Assembly (NCBI GenBank): GCA_022483245.1
Contig: JAKVNR010000001.1
Location: forward strand, 310,001-374,000
Reading direction: 5' to 3'
Source: Lactobacillus sp.
GTDB lineage: Bacteria > Bacillota > Bacilli > Lactobacillales > Lactobacillaceae
Length of the DNA: 64,000 nt
The notes beneath the pieces are model-generated. The model had not been told where the DNA came from. It was given only the letters and a program-made list of their open reading frames with translations, and ran no database searches. Numbering within the stretch: the first letter of the stretch is position 1; each line of letters opens with the position of its first letter. Both the position numbers and the translations under genes were made by a program. Below are positions 50,538 through 60,714 of this stretch, one piece after another.

Positions 50538-52947
50538 AATCTAATGAGGCGAGGGCATCGAGCATGTTGATTTTTTGCAAATGATGGTGAACCCAAATGG
50601 CCATCAGGCCGGTAATAATAGCTGGGATGAGGGCTGAAAGCAGAAAGTTCAGTGGATACATCTTCGGGTCGAACATCGCTTGATCAGGCGGCAGGTTGAC
50701 AATAATGAAGTGGTGCAGCCACCAGCCAAAAACATAACCGACCAGGATGCCGATCAGTGAAAGAAAAATTGTTTCGCGGTAAATATACATCGTAACTTCG
50801 CGGTCGTAAAAACCCAAAACTTTGATGGTTGATAATTCCCGTACTCGCTCGGCTACATTGATATTAGTTAAGTTATAAATGACCACTATTGCTAATAATG
50901 AAGAAATGATAATCAAAATTACAATGACCAAATCAATGCTGCCTGTATATGAGTTTAAGAATTGCCGGTTAGCTGAATTAGCGATTACGGTTTGGATACC
51001 AGCTAATTTAACTAACTGCCGGCTCAGATGATCAACTTGGCTGCGGCGTTTCATAGTGATCAGGTAGGCATTTGGCTGATAAGCTTTGCCCATAAATTTG
51101 CGATAAGCAGCTGGACTTAAAAATAAATAGTGGTTGATATAAGTCTCGCAGATCCCGCTGATTTTAAAACGCATTGGTTGCCCATTACTTTGCAGAGTTA
51201 ACCAATCGCCAGTCTGCAGACCTAGTAGTTGAGCTAATTTTTCGGTGATAATTACGCCATCTTTAGGCAGGTTTAACTGTTTGTGATCGGTGCGCTGACG
51301 TAAATTAATAAATTGGCGCAGTTTGTGAGGATTCTGTGGGGCGATCAAGGTGATTGCCTGGGTTGCGCCTGTTTTAGCTTGGTGTTTACTTAGTTGCTCG
51401 TAGCGAACTGGCAAACTGCCTTGAATTGCTGATGTTTGCATAAACTGGTTAATAGACTTTGTTTGGGCAGGAGTTACTGTTTGATTTTCTAAAGCAATCA
51501 CGTCATTTTTTTCAATTTGCTGGTATTGAATATGACTGATTCCTTGCAGAGAATCACGAATGCCAAAACCCATCACTAATAAACCAGTACAGCCTGCCAC
51601 ACCCAGAATCGTCATCAGCATCCGGCTTTTATACCGAAAAGCATTGCGAGCGGTCACTTTGGCTGAAAAAGACAGCCGGCGCCAAAGCGGGGTAATATAT
51701 TCAAGCAAGATGCGTGAACCTTTTTTCGGTGGTTTGGGTAACAGCAAGGCTGCAGGCCGCTCGCGCAAGGTTGACCAGAGCGTCAGCCAAGTAACGATTG
51801 TTGTTGAAGTTAAGGCGACGAGCAGTGAAATTAAAATCGGATCCCAAGCAAAATTGAGTTCGTAGTTAGACCCTAAAGTTGAAGTTGACAAGTAGGCCTT
51901 AATGATCATATTTGGCAAAAAGGTATAGCCCAAACAGCCACCTAAAATTACGCCTAGCAAAGCGGCGCTGGTACTGTAGAGCGTGAATTTTAAACCAATA
52001 GCGGCATTACTATAGCCGAGCCCTTTTAGGGTTCCAATTTTAATGCGCTCTTCTTCAACGAACCGCGTCATTGTTGAAAGACAGACTAGAGCAGCAACTG
52101 CGTATAAGAAAACTGGAAAGACACTCGCCAAAATTTCAACTTTTTGTGAGTCGGCACGATAAGTGGCGTAGCCTAAGTCATCTTCGCGGCTTTGCACTGT
52201 ATATTGCCTGGAAAGTGGGTAGTTAGCAGCCTGCTTATTTAGAATTTTTTGCAGTTTTTGCTGATCGCGGTAAGCGCGGTTGCGGTAGCTGGTGCTGAAA
52301 AGACTCAGATTGCTAGTATTTTTAAAACTAACCCGGCCAATTTGCTTGACTGGTGATGTAAAGGCAACTGGACTGGCTACGGCAATACCGGTCAGCCGGC
52401 CATTGCCTAAGTTAGTTTGACCAATTTGGTGCTTATCCAAGTATTCGCTAGATTTGACGAACCCAACAATTTTTACCTGGCTATGTTTTAAATAAGTAGC
52501 ATCTTGCAGGTGGATAGTTTGACCCAAGTGGTACTGCTTGGCTAATAGGTAAGATAAGGCAAGCTCCTGGCTACCTCGCGGCAGGTGGCCTTTAATCACT
52601 TCAGAAGTTGATAATTTTTTTGTCTGTGAGAAAATTCGCAGGGTAGTTTTAGTATGTGCTACCGTGGCATCTTGAAAGTAGCCGAATTCTGCTTGTTTAA
52701 CGCCAGCGGCCTGCTTGATCAAATGCTGATCTTGAGCATCTAAGCCGTAATTAGACACAACTGTGACATCAGCAAGGTGATGAGCGGTAAAAAAGTCATT
52801 CCCAGTAGCCCGCATGTCAGGTCCAGTCATTTTCAAACCGACAAATGCAAAGGTACCTAAGGCGATGAGCGCAATAATTGCTAAATAGCGTCCCAAAGAA
52901 TGAGTAATAGCTTGCCAGGCATCTTTCCAAAGCATTTTTGAACGCAT
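50536..52947 (-). CDS. ABC transporter permease, FtsX-like (MacB type)
   Basis: Encodes an 803-residue membrane protein with an N-terminal helix (about residues 20-40), a large outer domain, three helices around residues 270-385, a second outer domain and three helices near the C-terminus. This is the double FtsX-domain layout of export or mechanotransmission ABC systems in Firmicutes. It is ten bases after its ATPase gene. Such systems often act in peptide or lipoprotein export or in peptide-antibiotic resistance; no sensor pair lies next to it, so the substrate is unknown. Confidence 0.87.
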   Translation of the reverse strand: MRSKMLWKDAWQAITHSLGRYLAIIALIALGTFAFVGLKMTGPDMRATGNDFFTAHHLADVTVVSNYGLDAQDQHLIKQAAGVKQAEFGYFQDATVAHTKTTLRIFSQTKKLSTSEVIKGHLPRGSQELALSYLLAKQYHLGQTIHLQDATYLKHSQVKIVGFVKSSEYLDKHQIGQTNLGNGRLTGIAVASPVAFTSPVKQIGRVSFKNTSNLSLFSTSYRNRAYRDQQKLQKILNKQAANYPLSRQYTVQSREDDLGYATYRADSQKVEILASVFPVFLYAVAALVCLSTMTRFVEEERIKIGTLKGLGYSNAAIGLKFTLYSTSAALLGVILGGCLGYTFLPNMIIKAYLSTSTLGSNYELNFAWDPILISLLVALTSTTIVTWLTLWSTLRERPAALLLPKPPKKGSRILLEYITPLWRRLSFSAKVTARNAFRYKSRMLMTILGVAGCTGLLVMGFGIRDSLQGISHIQYQQIEKNDVIALENQTVTPAQTKSINQFMQTSAIQGSLPVRYEQLSKHQAKTGATQAITLIAPQNPHKLRQFINLRQRTDHKQLNLPKDGVIITEKLAQLLGLQTGDWLTLQSNGQPMRFKISGICETYINHYLFLSPAAYRKFMGKAYQPNAYLITMKRRSQVDHLSRQLVKLAGIQTVIANSANRQFLNSYTGSIDLVIVILIIISSLLAIVVIYNLTNINVAERVRELSTIKVLGFYDREVTMYIYRETIFLSLIGILVGYVFGWWLHHFIIVNLPPDQAMFDPKMYPLNFLLSALIPAIITGLMAIWVHHHLQKINMLDALASLD

Positions 52948-52957
52948 GCCGTGTCAC

Positions 52958-53662
52958 CTACCATTCCAAATCGCTAATGCTAGCAGGGTGTTGGTTAAAA
53001 TGCTGTTCTATCGCCGCACCATCGTGAATACGGATTACTTGGTCAGCGATCGGGGCGATTGCTGAATTGTGCGTCACGATAATGACCGTTGAATGATCTT
53101 GCCGGCTCATATCCTGCAAGAGTTGCAAGATGCGTTTGCCAGTTTGATAATCCAGTGCGCCGGTCGGTTCATCGCACAGCAATAATTTTGGTCTCTTCGC
53201 AATTGCTCGTGCAATCGCTACGCGCTGTTGTTCCCCGCCTGATAATTGGGCCGGAAAGTTATTGGCTCGTTTGCTTAAGCCAACCCGGGCTAGTGCTTCT
53301 TCGGCTGGCATGGCTTGCGGGACAATTTCGGCTGCTAGTTCAACATTTTCTTTAGCAGTCAGATTAGGGATTAAATTATAAAATTGAAAAACAAAACCAA
53401 TATCCTGCCGGCGATAAGCCGTTAATTGCCGCTGATTTAAATTGGCAATATTAGTCCCATCAATTATTACTTCCCCGCTGGTATTAGTATCCATCCCGCC
53501 TAAAATATTAAGCAAAGTGGATTTGCCAGCACCGGATGCGCCGAGGATAATAACTAGCTGACCGCGGTCTACTTGGAAGGAAATATCGCGATTAGCATAA
53601 ATTGTTTCATTGCCAGTGTGGTAAATTTTGTTATTATGTTTGACTTCAATATAAGCAGCCAT
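52958..53662 (-). CDS. ABC transporter ATP-binding protein (LolD/MacB type)
   Basis: Encodes a 234-residue ATPase. Walker [13 protein letters not shown]-loop VFQFYNLIP, signature [14 protein letters not shown], Walker [13 protein letters not shown] and the switch His in VTHNSAI are present; the pattern belongs to the LolD/MacB/FtsE branch that pairs with FtsX-type permeases. I start at ATG 53662 behind aaagggg; the frame is open 15 codons further, without a ribosome site. It is the first gene of a two-gene exporter operon. Confidence 0.92.
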   Translation of the reverse strand: MAAYIEVKHNNKIYHTGNETIYANRDISFQVDRGQLVIILGASGAGKSTLLNILGGMDTNTSGEVIIDGTNIANLNQRQLTAYRRQDIGFVFQFYNLIPNLTAKENVELAAEIVPQAMPAEEALARVGLSKRANNFPAQLSGGEQQRVAIARAIAKRPKLLLCDEPTGALDYQTGKRILQLLQDMSRQDHSTVIIVTHNSAIAPIADQVIRIHDGAAIEQHFNQHPASISDLEW

Positions 53663-53724
53663 AATTGACCCCTTTACAATTATCTGTCTACTTATATTAT
53701 TCGGCATTTAAACCAGAAAAGCAA

Positions 53725-53757
53725 AAAGCCGAGCGTTATTTAGCGCTCAGCTTTTTA
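53725..53757 (-). terminator. Terminator after the lipid kinase gene
   Basis: On the minus strand the stem agctgagcg / cgctcggct with one mismatch is followed by five T. The hairpin is also flanked by T on the plus strand, but no plus-strand gene reads into it. Confidence 0.82.
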
Positions 53758-53769
53758 TTCGAGTTTTAG

Positions 53770-54687
53770 CTAGACGAGTAAGTTAAATTTACTAATTGTG
53801 AATTTAAATGAAAAGGCGTGCTCTCCCAGTTCTTCGCCATCAAGTTGCCCAAATTCATGGTCACCATTTGCGACTTGTACTTCATCGGCAAAATAGTAAT
53901 GGAAGAATGGATATTTTACATGTTGGCCGTCAGTGACTAAATGACTAGCGGCCCGTATGAAAAGATTAACGCCTGGCTTTTGAATGACAATCACTGCAAT
54001 CTTGCGGTTAAACGGATTGGTTTGCGGCAAGATCTTTACACCACCGCCAAAAAAGGGGTGATTGGTTGTGGTCAAAAGGAAAGCATCTTTAAATTCATGC
54101 GTATGTCCATTTTCGACCACTTTTACTGGAAAAGTTTGTTGGTGTTTAAGGGCTGATATGACGTTGACCCCGTAAATTAAGTGACCTAATTCCTTTTTTA
54201 GCGGGGAATGATTGCTTTTCTGCACAACATACGCATCAAAGCCAATGCCCAAATTGTTGACAAAATAGCCTGTTTGACCAGTTTTAAGATTTTCATATTT
54301 AATGCAATCTGTCGGTTGAATGCGCGGTGTTTGCAGTGCGGCGACTATACGGGCTGGCTCTGTACTCAGCTTAGCACCACGGGCAAAATCGTTGCCTGTT
54401 CCAGAGGGTAGGTAACAAATTGGCTGATCAGGATTTTTAGACTGTTTAACCCCGTTTAGGGCTTGGTTTAATGAGCCATCTCCGCCGATGACAACGAGCG
54501 GTTCATCTGGCCGTCCAATCAATAAATCGCTAGTGATTTGCGCCATTGATACCATTTCACCGGCATAATTTGAAACCTTAACTGAATATGGAATTTTATT
54601 TGCCGCCAGCAAGCGCTCTGTCTTTTCAAATGCCTTTTTAGCGCGACCAGAGCCGGCTAGAAGATTAACTAGTAAATGTACTCTCAT
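53770..54687 (-). CDS. Diacylglycerol kinase family lipid kinase
   Basis: Encodes 305 residues of the DAGK catalytic family. The nucleotide motif GGDGSLNQALNG is near residue 74 and PSGTGNDFARG near residue 98; the N-terminus VHLLVNLLAGSGRA and a late GQLDGEE also fit. Homologues (DgkB, YegS) phosphorylate diacylglycerol so that it re-enters phospholipid and lipoteichoic acid metabolism. It is monocistronic between two terminators. The exact lipid substrate is not certain. Confidence 0.88.
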   Translation of the reverse strand: MRVHLLVNLLAGSGRAKKAFEKTERLLAANKIPYSVKVSNYAGEMVSMAQITSDLLIGRPDEPLVVIGGDGSLNQALNGVKQSKNPDQPICYLPSGTGNDFARGAKLSTEPARIVAALQTPRIQPTDCIKYENLKTGQTGYFVNNLGIGFDAYVVQKSNHSPLKKELGHLIYGVNVISALKHQQTFPVKVVENGHTHEFKDAFLLTTTNHPFFGGGVKILPQTNPFNRKIAVIVIQKPGVNLFIRAASHLVTDGQHVKYPFFHYYFADEVQVANGDHEFGQLDGEELGEHAFSFKFTISKFNLLV

Positions 54688-54700
54688 ATGCTACCCGGAA

Positions 54701-54734
54701 AAAAAATCCTCCTGCATAAAAAGGAGGATTTTTA
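54701..54734 (-). terminator. rpoY-rnjA terminator
   Basis: On the minus strand the stem aaatcctcc / ggaggattt with loop tttttatgca is followed by a run of eight T. Confidence 0.9.
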
Positions 54735-54753
54735 AAATTTGTTCGTTAATATT

Positions 54754-56442
54754 TTACTTTTTTTGGTTTTTATCAATAATCATGACCAAAATCATCGGCC
54801 GTCGTTCAGTGCGTGAGTAGAGGAAATCTTGCAGATTTTCAATGATTGCCCGGCGCAGTGAACTTTCGCGTGGATGCTGATATTTTGACATTTGGTAACG
54901 CAAAATATGGTAAACATGTTTTTGCGCTTGGTTGATCAAGTCACCAGATTCACGCATATAGACAAAGCCGCGGCTCAAGATATCCGGTCCTGCTAAGACG
55001 CGTTTGTGCTTGTAGTCAACTGTTGCAACCACCACGACTAGTCCGTCGTCAGCTAAAATTTGCCGGTCACGGACAACTACGTTGCCAACGTCCGCAGCAC
55101 CTGAAGTATCGACGTAAACGTCGCCAGCAGGGATGCGGCCCGCAATGCGAGAGCCATTAGCTGAAATAGCCAAAACTTGTCCATTTTCCAGGACATAAGT
55201 GTTTTTAGCCGGAACACCAGCTTCTTGAGCTAAGTGAGTATGGATAACCTGCATTCGGTATTCGCCGTGAACTGGAATCATGTATTTTGGCTTGGACAAT
55301 CGTACCATAAGCCGCAATTCTTCTTGACCGCCGTGTCCTGAAGTATGGACATTATTAATACGGCCGTGAACAACGCTGGCGCCAGCTTCATCTAATTTGT
55401 TAATCAGGTTGTTCACTGAGATAGTGTTGCCTGGAATTGGATTAGATGAAAAGATGACCGTATCACCAGGCTGGATCTTAATCTGCCGGTGGGTGCCGTT
55501 AGCAATCCGCGAGAGGGCAGCTAATGGTTCACCTTGTGAGCCAGTACATAAGATCATGGCTTTTTCTGGTGGGGTATGGTTGATTGTTTTGGCATCAACG
55601 ATTAAGTCATCAGGTACGTGCAAATAACCTAGATCGATCCCATTTTGCACGCCGTTTTCCATCGAACGCCCAAAAATGGCCACTTTTCGGCCAGTATCAA
55701 TTGCTGCTTGGATCGCAGTGGATACCCGGTACAAGTTAGATGCAAAAGTTGCAAAAATGATCCGGCCGTCGATGTTGCTAATGATGTTGTGCAGGGACTT
55801 AGCAACGAAGCGTTCAGATTTAGTAAACTGGCTGACTTCAGCGTTAGTTGAGTCAGCCAGCAGGGCTAAAACGCCTTCATCGCCCAATTTAGCCATCCGG
55901 TTAAAGTTTGGAGCTGGCTGGTTCATGACAGGTGTCAGGTCAAACTTAAAGTCACCAGTAAATAGCACCGCTCCAAGTGGCGTGTGAACTGCAATTCCTA
56001 AAGTATCAGGAATTGAGTGCGTAGTTCTGAAGAAGGAGACAGATAGCTTCTTGAAACGCAAAACTGTGTCTTCTTGTTCTTCATGCAATTCGGTCCGGTC
56101 TAGAATACCGTGTTCTTCCAATTTGCTCTTAATCAGAGCCAAGGCAAATGGAGTCGCGTAGACTGGAATTTCTGGAATTTTTTCAAGCAGGAATGGAATT
56201 CCGCCAATGTGGTCTTCGTGGCCGTGAGAAACAACTAAGGCTTTGATTTTCGAACGGTTTTTAATCAGGTAAGAATAATCAGAAATTACATAGTTGATTC
56301 CCATCATGCCGTCTTCTGGGAACTTGATACCGCAGTCCATGATGATAATTTCATCTTGGAATTGAACGCAGTACATATTCTTGCCAATTTCGCCTAACCC
56401 CCCGATGGCGTAAATGGCAACTTCGTCATTTTTAATCTTCAC
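54754..56442 (-). CDS. rnjA: Ribonuclease J
   Basis: Encodes a 562-residue metallo-beta-lactamase/beta-CASP RNase with 5'-3' exonuclease and endonuclease activity, the main mRNA decay and maturation enzyme of Firmicutes. The metal motif HGHEDH is at residues 73-78 (H73, H75, D77, H78), followed by FTGDFKFD, and by PVHGEYRM in the C-terminal part. The start is GTG, eleven bases inside rpoY, with a weak ribosome site, so translation is probably coupled to rpoY. The pairing with rpoY points to RNase J1. Confidence 0.93.
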   Translation of the reverse strand: MKIKNDEVAIYAIGGLGEIGKNMYCVQFQDEIIIMDCGIKFPEDGMMGINYVISDYSYLIKNRSKIKALVVSHGHEDHIGGIPFLLEKIPEIPVYATPFALALIKSKLEEHGILDRTELHEEQEDTVLRFKKLSVSFFRTTHSIPDTLGIAVHTPLGAVLFTGDFKFDLTPVMNQPAPNFNRMAKLGDEGVLALLADSTNAEVSQFTKSERFVAKSLHNIISNIDGRIIFATFASNLYRVSTAIQAAIDTGRKVAIFGRSMENGVQNGIDLGYLHVPDDLIVDAKTINHTPPEKAMILCTGSQGEPLAALSRIANGTHRQIKIQPGDTVIFSSNPIPGNTISVNNLINKLDEAGASVVHGRINNVHTSGHGGQEELRLMVRLSKPKYMIPVHGEYRMQVIHTHLAQEAGVPAKNTYVLENGQVLAISANGSRIAGRIPAGDVYVDTSGAADVGNVVVRDRQILADDGLVVVVATVDYKHKRVLAGPDILSRGFVYMRESGDLINQAQKHVYHILRYQMSKYQHPRESSLRRAIIENLQDFLYSRTERRPMILVMIIDKNQKK

Positions 56443-56674
56443 TATCGGACTTCTTATTCTTTGGGAACTCCGTTAATTTAAAATCAGCGTGTTCCTTTTC
56501 GTATTCTAAAGAATTGCCTGTCAATTCTTGGATCAGTTCGATGTTGTAGGGGGTATTGTCTTCAACCAAGGTCCGCGCCTCAACTACGTTGTCTGCTTCC
56601 ATGAACAGAGTTTTCGTAGTTTCTCGGCGTGGGTTAACAATTTTGTTTTCTTGGTACAAAACTTTGTAGATCAT
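56432..56674 (-). CDS. rpoY: RNA polymerase epsilon subunit RpoY
   Basis: Encodes the 80-residue epsilon subunit (YkzG, DUF1447) found on Firmicutes RNA polymerase. It begins [23 protein letters not shown] and includes the typical [21 protein letters not shown]. It lies immediately ahead of rnjA as in Bacillus and overlaps it by eleven bases, linking a polymerase subunit to the RNA decay enzyme. A strong aaaggag site precedes it. Confidence 0.93.
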   Translation of the reverse strand: MIYKVLYQENKIVNPRRETTKTLFMEADNVVEARTLVEDNTPYNIELIQELTGNSLEYEKEHADFKLTEFPKNKKSDSED

Positions 56675-56728
56675 AAATTGTAACTCCTTTTAAAATTTGA
56701 TTTTTGTCGGAATAAAAACGAACAAAAC

Positions 56729-56748
56729 AGAATAAACGAATTTATTCT
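56729..56748 (-). other. Perfect hairpin near the 5' end of the rpoY-rnjA transcript
   Basis: A perfect 8-bp inverted repeat agaataaa / tttattct with a TTCG tetraloop on the minus strand. It lies about 7 bases after the expected transcription start, so it would form a 5'-terminal RNA hairpin. A repressor operator is the alternative. Confidence 0.6.
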
Positions 56749-56761
56749 AAAGCTAAACAAA

Positions 56762-56790
56762 ATTTTAACATATTCAAGCCGGGTTGATAA
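56762..56790 (-). promoter_or_regulatory. rpoY-rnjA promoter
   Basis: On the minus strand -35 TTATCA (56785-56790) and -10 TAAAAT (56762-56767) are spaced by 17 bases, with a TG one base ahead of the -10. Confidence 0.62.
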
Positions 56791-56793
56791 TAT

Positions 56794-56817
56794 AAAAAGC
56801 CGCTCAGGGGAGCGACT
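56794..56817 (-). terminator. def terminator
   Basis: On the minus strand the stem gtcgctc / gagcggc (one G-U pair) with loop ccct is followed by five T. It lies just downstream of def and just ahead of the rpoY promoter. Confidence 0.85.
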
Positions 56818-56847
56818 ATCGTTAAAATTTTTATTTGGACATATTTT

Positions 56848-57402
56848 TTAGGAAATGACAACCGTATTTTCTGGCAAATCAAATGGTTGATTTTTGTTGA
56901 TTCGATCGTAGAATAGATGCCCCTGCAGGTGGTCAATTTCGTGTGAAGAAACGATGGCAGGGTAATCCTTGAGCTTGACCGTTTTTTCTTCACCGTCAAC
57001 CGTATAATAATGAATAGTTAATTTATCTGGGCGCGGGACAAAGCCATCAATTACTTTGTCTACGCTCAAGCAGCCTTCACCTTCTTCTAGACAAGCTTGG
57101 CGGACTGATTCAGCTTCAATAGTTGGGTTAACGTAAACTTCCTTAAAAATAATCTTGCCTTTGTCATCTGGGACTAGCAGGGCAGCCATCTGGACGCCTT
57201 CGCCAACCTGCGGGGCAGCAAGACCGACACCAGCACGCAATTGGTGCTTTTTAGCAATTTGCGGGTCTTGCGAGTTAATTAAGTATTCCATCATGTCTTT
57301 AGCTAATTTTTGATAGTGTTCAGACAAAGGAAAAGTGAGTGGCTTGGCAACTTGGCGTAAGACTGGGTCGCCATCGCGCACGATATCATGCATTAAAATC
57401 AT
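56848..57402 (-). CDS. def: Peptide deformylase
   Basis: Encodes a 184-residue metalloenzyme that removes the formyl group from new proteins. All three motifs are present: G58 to G67 [15 protein letters not shown] with C111, and HEIDH with H154, E155 and H158. The spacer and length fit the type 2 deformylase of Gram-positive bacteria. I start at ATG 57402, behind aaaggag; the frame is open 11 codons further upstream through the ribosome site. Confidence 0.96.
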   Translation of the reverse strand: MILMHDIVRDGDPVLRQVAKPLTFPLSEHYQKLAKDMMEYLINSQDPQIAKKHQLRAGVGLAAPQVGEGVQMAALLVPDDKGKIIFKEVYVNPTIEAESVRQACLEEGEGCLSVDKVIDGFVPRPDKLTIHYYTVDGEEKTVKLKDYPAIVSSHEIDHLQGHLFYDRINKNQPFDLPENTVVIS

Positions 57403-57471
57403 CTTTTTTGACTCCTTTAATTTCGGTAAATTCACAGTTAATCATATCATACGACATAACTGCGATAACGA

Positions 57472-57500
57472 TTGACCTGTGCTGGTTTTTTTGCTAAAAT
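57472..57500 (+). promoter_or_regulatory. typA promoter
   Basis: The -35 TTGACC (57472-57477) and -10 TAAAAT (57495-57500) are separated by exactly 17 bases, with TGc making an extended -10. A leader of about 80 bases follows. Confidence 0.82.
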
Positions 57501-57543
57501 TCCTTGAATGTAATCAGGTGGCTTCATTGGCAGCAGACAGACG

Positions 57544-57567
57544 ACTGTGACCGAAGTCACAGTTTTT
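57544..57567 (+). terminator. Attenuator-like hairpin in the typA leader
   Basis: A perfect eight-base stem actgtgac / gtcacagt with CGAA tetraloop is followed by four to five T. It is between the promoter and the typA start and about 7 bases before the ribosome site, so it could end transcription early or block translation. Confidence 0.7.
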
Positions 57568-57588
57568 AGCTATGGGGAGGAATCTTTC

Positions 57589-59433
57589 TTGCCAAAGAGA
57601 AGAGAGGATATTAGAAATATTGCCATTATCGCGCACGTTGACCATGGTAAAACAACGTTAGTTAATCAATTGCTAGAACAATCTGATACTTTACCAGAAC
57701 ATATGGAAATTGCTGATCGGGCGATGGACTCTAACGCAATTGAACGTGAACGGGGCATTACTATTTTGTCCAAGAACACGGCCGTTAAATATGGCAACAC
57801 GACGATTAATATCTTGGATACCCCAGGCCACGCCGACTTTGGTGGTGAAGTAGAGCGGATCATGCACATGGTTGATGGTGCTTTGCTATTGGTTGATGCC
57901 TATGAAGGTACGATGCCGCAAACCCGCTTTGTTTTGAAAAAGGCTTTAGAGGCTGGTGTTAAGCCAATTGTTGTTATCAACAAGATTGACCGACCAGGTG
58001 CTCGGCCAGCTGAAGTTTTAGACGAGGTTTTAGAACTGTTCATCGAACTGGGTGCTGATGATGATCAGCTGGACTTCCCAGTTGTTTATGCTAGTGCTTT
58101 GAATGGTACTTCTAGCTACGATGACGATCCAGCTAAACAAGAGCATACGATGCAGCCGATTTTTGACACGATTGTCAAGAATATTCCTGCACCAGTTGAT
58201 AATTCAGATGAGCCACTGCAATTCCAAATTACGATGCTTGATTGGGACGACTATGTTGGCCGGATCGGTGTTGGCCGGATTTACCGCGGGCAAGTTAAGG
58301 TTGGCGACAACATCACAGTGATGAAGCTGGATGGGTCACAACAAAACTTCCGGGTTACTAAATTGTTTGGTTACTTTGGCTTGAAGCGGAATGAAATCAA
58401 GGAAGCTAAAGCTGGCGATATTATTGCCATTTCAGGGATTAACGATATTTTCGTTGGTGAAACAATTGCTAGCGCAGAACACCCTGAAGCTTTACCAGCA
58501 CTGCACATTGACCCACCTACACTGCAGATGGATTTTGTTGCTAACGATTCACCATTTGCTGGTCGTGAGGGCGATAAAGTTACGCCTAAGAAATTGGAAG
58601 ATCGTTTAATTCGCCAAACGCGGACCGATGTTTCTTTGAAAGTTGCTTCAACTGATCAACTAAATGCTTGGACTGTTTCAGGTCGTGGTGAATTGCACCT
58701 GTCAATTTTAGTTGAAGAACTGCGGCGTGAAGGCTTTGAACTGCAATTATCACGGCCAAAAGTTATCTACCGTGAAATTGATGGCACTCAATGTGAACCA
58801 TATGAAAATGTTCAAGTCGATGTACCTGATGAATACGTTGGTTCTGTTATTGACTCTTTGTCACAACGCAAGGGTGAAATGCAGAATATGAAACCAAACG
58901 GCAACGGCGAAACTAGATTAGACTTCTTGGTACCAACTCGTGGTTTAATTGGCTACAACAATGAATTTATGTCACAAACTGGTGGCTACGGTATTATGAA
59001 CCATACTTTTGATTCATATAAACCAGTAATCAAGAACTGGTCAGCTGGCCGCCGGAATGGTGCATTGGTTTCAATTAATCAAGGTCAATCAACGACTTAC
59101 TCACTGCAATCAGTTGAACAGCGTGGTCAATTGTTTATTGGTGCCGGTGTGGAAGTTTATGAAGGTATGATCGTTGGCGAATCTTCTCGTGAACGCGATA
59201 TTGCCGTTAACGTTACTAAAGGCAAGAACTTGACTAACACGCGTGCAGCTGGGAAAGACCATGCTGCTGCTATTAAGACGCCAAAGACCTTGACTTTGGA
59301 AGAAGCTATTGAGTTCTTGAACGACGATGAATACTGTGAAGTTACACCAGAAAGTTTGCGGTTGCGGAAGAAGATTTTAAATACTTCCCAAAGAAAGAAA
59401 TTTGACAAGCGGCGTGCTCGCAACGAAAATTAA
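57589..59433 (+). CDS. typA: Translational GTPase TypA/BipA
   Basis: Encodes a 614-residue ribosome-binding GTPase of the EF-G family that helps 50S assembly and growth in the cold or under stress. G1 AHVDHGKTT, the switch region RERGITI, G3 [15 protein letters not shown] and G4 NKIDRPGA are present, followed by domain II, domains III and V and the BipA-specific C-terminal domain. The start is TTG 57589 behind ggggagg. An in-frame start 14 codons earlier would place the hairpin inside the gene and lacks a ribosome site. Confidence 0.95.
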   Translation: MPKRREDIRNIAIIAHVDHGKTTLVNQLLEQSDTLPEHMEIADRAMDSNAIERERGITILSKNTAVKYGNTTINILDTPGHADFGGEVERIMHMVDGALLLVDAYEGTMPQTRFVLKKALEAGVKPIVVINKIDRPGARPAEVLDEVLELFIELGADDDQLDFPVVYASALNGTSSYDDDPAKQEHTMQPIFDTIVKNIPAPVDNSDEPLQFQITMLDWDDYVGRIGVGRIYRGQVKVGDNITVMKLDGSQQNFRVTKLFGYFGLKRNEIKEAKAGDIIAISGINDIFVGETIASAEHPEALPALHIDPPTLQMDFVANDSPFAGREGDKVTPKKLEDRLIRQTRTDVSLKVASTDQLNAWTVSGRGELHLSILVEELRREGFELQLSRPKVIYREIDGTQCEPYENVQVDVPDEYVGSVIDSLSQRKGEMQNMKPNGNGETRLDFLVPTRGLIGYNNEFMSQTGGYGIMNHTFDSYKPVIKNWSAGRRNGALVSINQGQSTTYSLQSVEQRGQLFIGAGVEVYEGMIVGESSRERDIAVNVTKGKNLTNTRAAGKDHAAAIKTPKTLTLEEAIEFLNDDEYCEVTPESLRLRKKILNTSQRKKFDKRRARNEN

Positions 59434-59440
59434 TAAATTT

Positions 59441-59473
59441 AAGCCCACTCACTACGGTGAACGGGCTTTTTTT
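59441..59473 (+). terminator. typA terminator
   Basis: The stem aagccc / gggctt, with an inner tcac / gtga pairing, runs into seven T. Confidence 0.82.
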
Positions 59474-59484
59474 GTGGGCGCACG

Positions 59485-59493
59485 TGCTATAAT
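59485..59493 (+). promoter_or_regulatory. ftsW promoter, extended -10
   Basis: A perfect TATAAT at 59488-59493 preceded by TGc (59485-59487). No convincing -35 is seen. It lies 27 bases before the ftsW start. Confidence 0.72.
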
Positions 59494-59520
59494 AAAAACG
59501 TTTAATAACTAATAGAATGG

Positions 59521-60714
59521 ATGAAAACAGTGCGCAAGAAACTCCAATTTTTAGATTATGGTATTTTGGTTCCATATTTGATGCTGGTGATCCTTGGAAT
59601 CATTATGGTTTATTCAGCATCTTCAAATATTTTGCAGGTTAATGGTTTTTCCCCGTCAACGTATGCAGTTCGGCAATTGATCTATGCCATAGCCGCATTT
59701 TTACTGTTTGGCATACCAATTTTTGCATTGAAGCTGGACGTTTTTAAAAATCGGCGTTTTGTTTTCGTCTTTTTACTAATTACTTTAGCTATGCTGCTTT
59801 ATTTGATTATTGTCAAAGTTATTCGAGGGAGCGCAGCAGCAGTTAATGGTGCAGTTGGTTGGATCAATCTTGGCTTTATCAATATTCAGCCGCTGGAAGT
59901 CGCTAAGTTAGCGATTGTTATCTACCTGGGCTTTGTTTTGTCACGGCGGGACGGCAAATTTATTCCAGGTCAAATTTGGCAAAATCTGTCTGGCCCGACA
60001 ATTATTTGCGCCATAACTATTTTGTTAGTCGTTTTAGAGCCTGACTTTGGTGGGTCAGCAATTTTGTTCATGATCGTTATTGTCATGTATTCGGTTTCTG
60101 GCATTCCGAGCAGGATAGTTCTGCGCTGGCTATTGCTACTAGCTGCCGTGGTTTTTGGTTTGGTAGCTCTTATTTTGGTTTGGAATCCAAAATTTTTGCA
60201 AGACTCTTACCAATTTAAACGTCTGCTAGCTTTTGCTCACCCATTTAAACTAGAACGCAGCGGCGGGGCACAATTGGTCAACTCCTATTACGCTATCCAT
60301 AACGGTAAACTATTTGGGGTTGGGATTGGCAACAGTATGCAAAAGCGTGGTTATTTGCCAGAGCCCTACACAGATTTTATCCTGTCAATTATTTCAGAAG
60401 AAATGGGTTCAATTGGAGCAATTGGCGTTATTGGTTTACTCTTCTTTTTGATTTGGAGAATTACTGAAGTGGGTGTGCATGCCGTTGAACAATTTGATGC
60501 TTTGATTTGTTTTGGCGTGGCCACAATGATTTTTACTGAGGCCTTGTTCAATATTGGTGGGGTCTTGGGCTTATTGCCAATTACCGGTGTTACCTTGCCA
60601 TTTATTAGTTATGGCGGGTCGTCAATGATTGTATTAACTGCAGGAATAGCATTAGTCTTAAATATTGCCGCCAATGAACGCAGGCTAGTGTTTGAGAAAG
60701 GGCTGGTAGCATGA
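59521..60714 (+). CDS. ftsW: SEDS peptidoglycan polymerase FtsW
   Basis: Encodes a 397-residue polytopic protein of the SEDS family, the septal glycosyltransferase that acts with the class B PBP (pbpB here). It shows about ten membrane segments and the blocks YSASSN near residue 28, NLGFINIQPLEVAKL, LEPDFGGSAILF with the acidic residue, and GVTLPFISYGGSSMI near the end. The position ahead of ylbG-rsmD agrees with FtsW. The ribosome site is weak; a GTG three codons in is an alternative start. The stop overlaps ylbG. Confidence 0.9.
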   Translation: MKTVRKKLQFLDYGILVPYLMLVILGIIMVYSASSNILQVNGFSPSTYAVRQLIYAIAAFLLFGIPIFALKLDVFKNRRFVFVFLLITLAMLLYLIIVKVIRGSAAAVNGAVGWINLGFINIQPLEVAKLAIVIYLGFVLSRRDGKFIPGQIWQNLSGPTIICAITILLVVLEPDFGGSAILFMIVIVMYSVSGIPSRIVLRWLLLLAAVVFGLVALILVWNPKFLQDSYQFKRLLAFAHPFKLERSGGAQLVNSYYAIHNGKLFGVGIGNSMQKRGYLPEPYTDFILSIISEEMGSIGAIGVIGLLFFLIWRITEVGVHAVEQFDALICFGVATMIFTEALFNIGGVLGLLPITGVTLPFISYGGSSMIVLTAGIALVLNIAANERRLVFEKGLVA

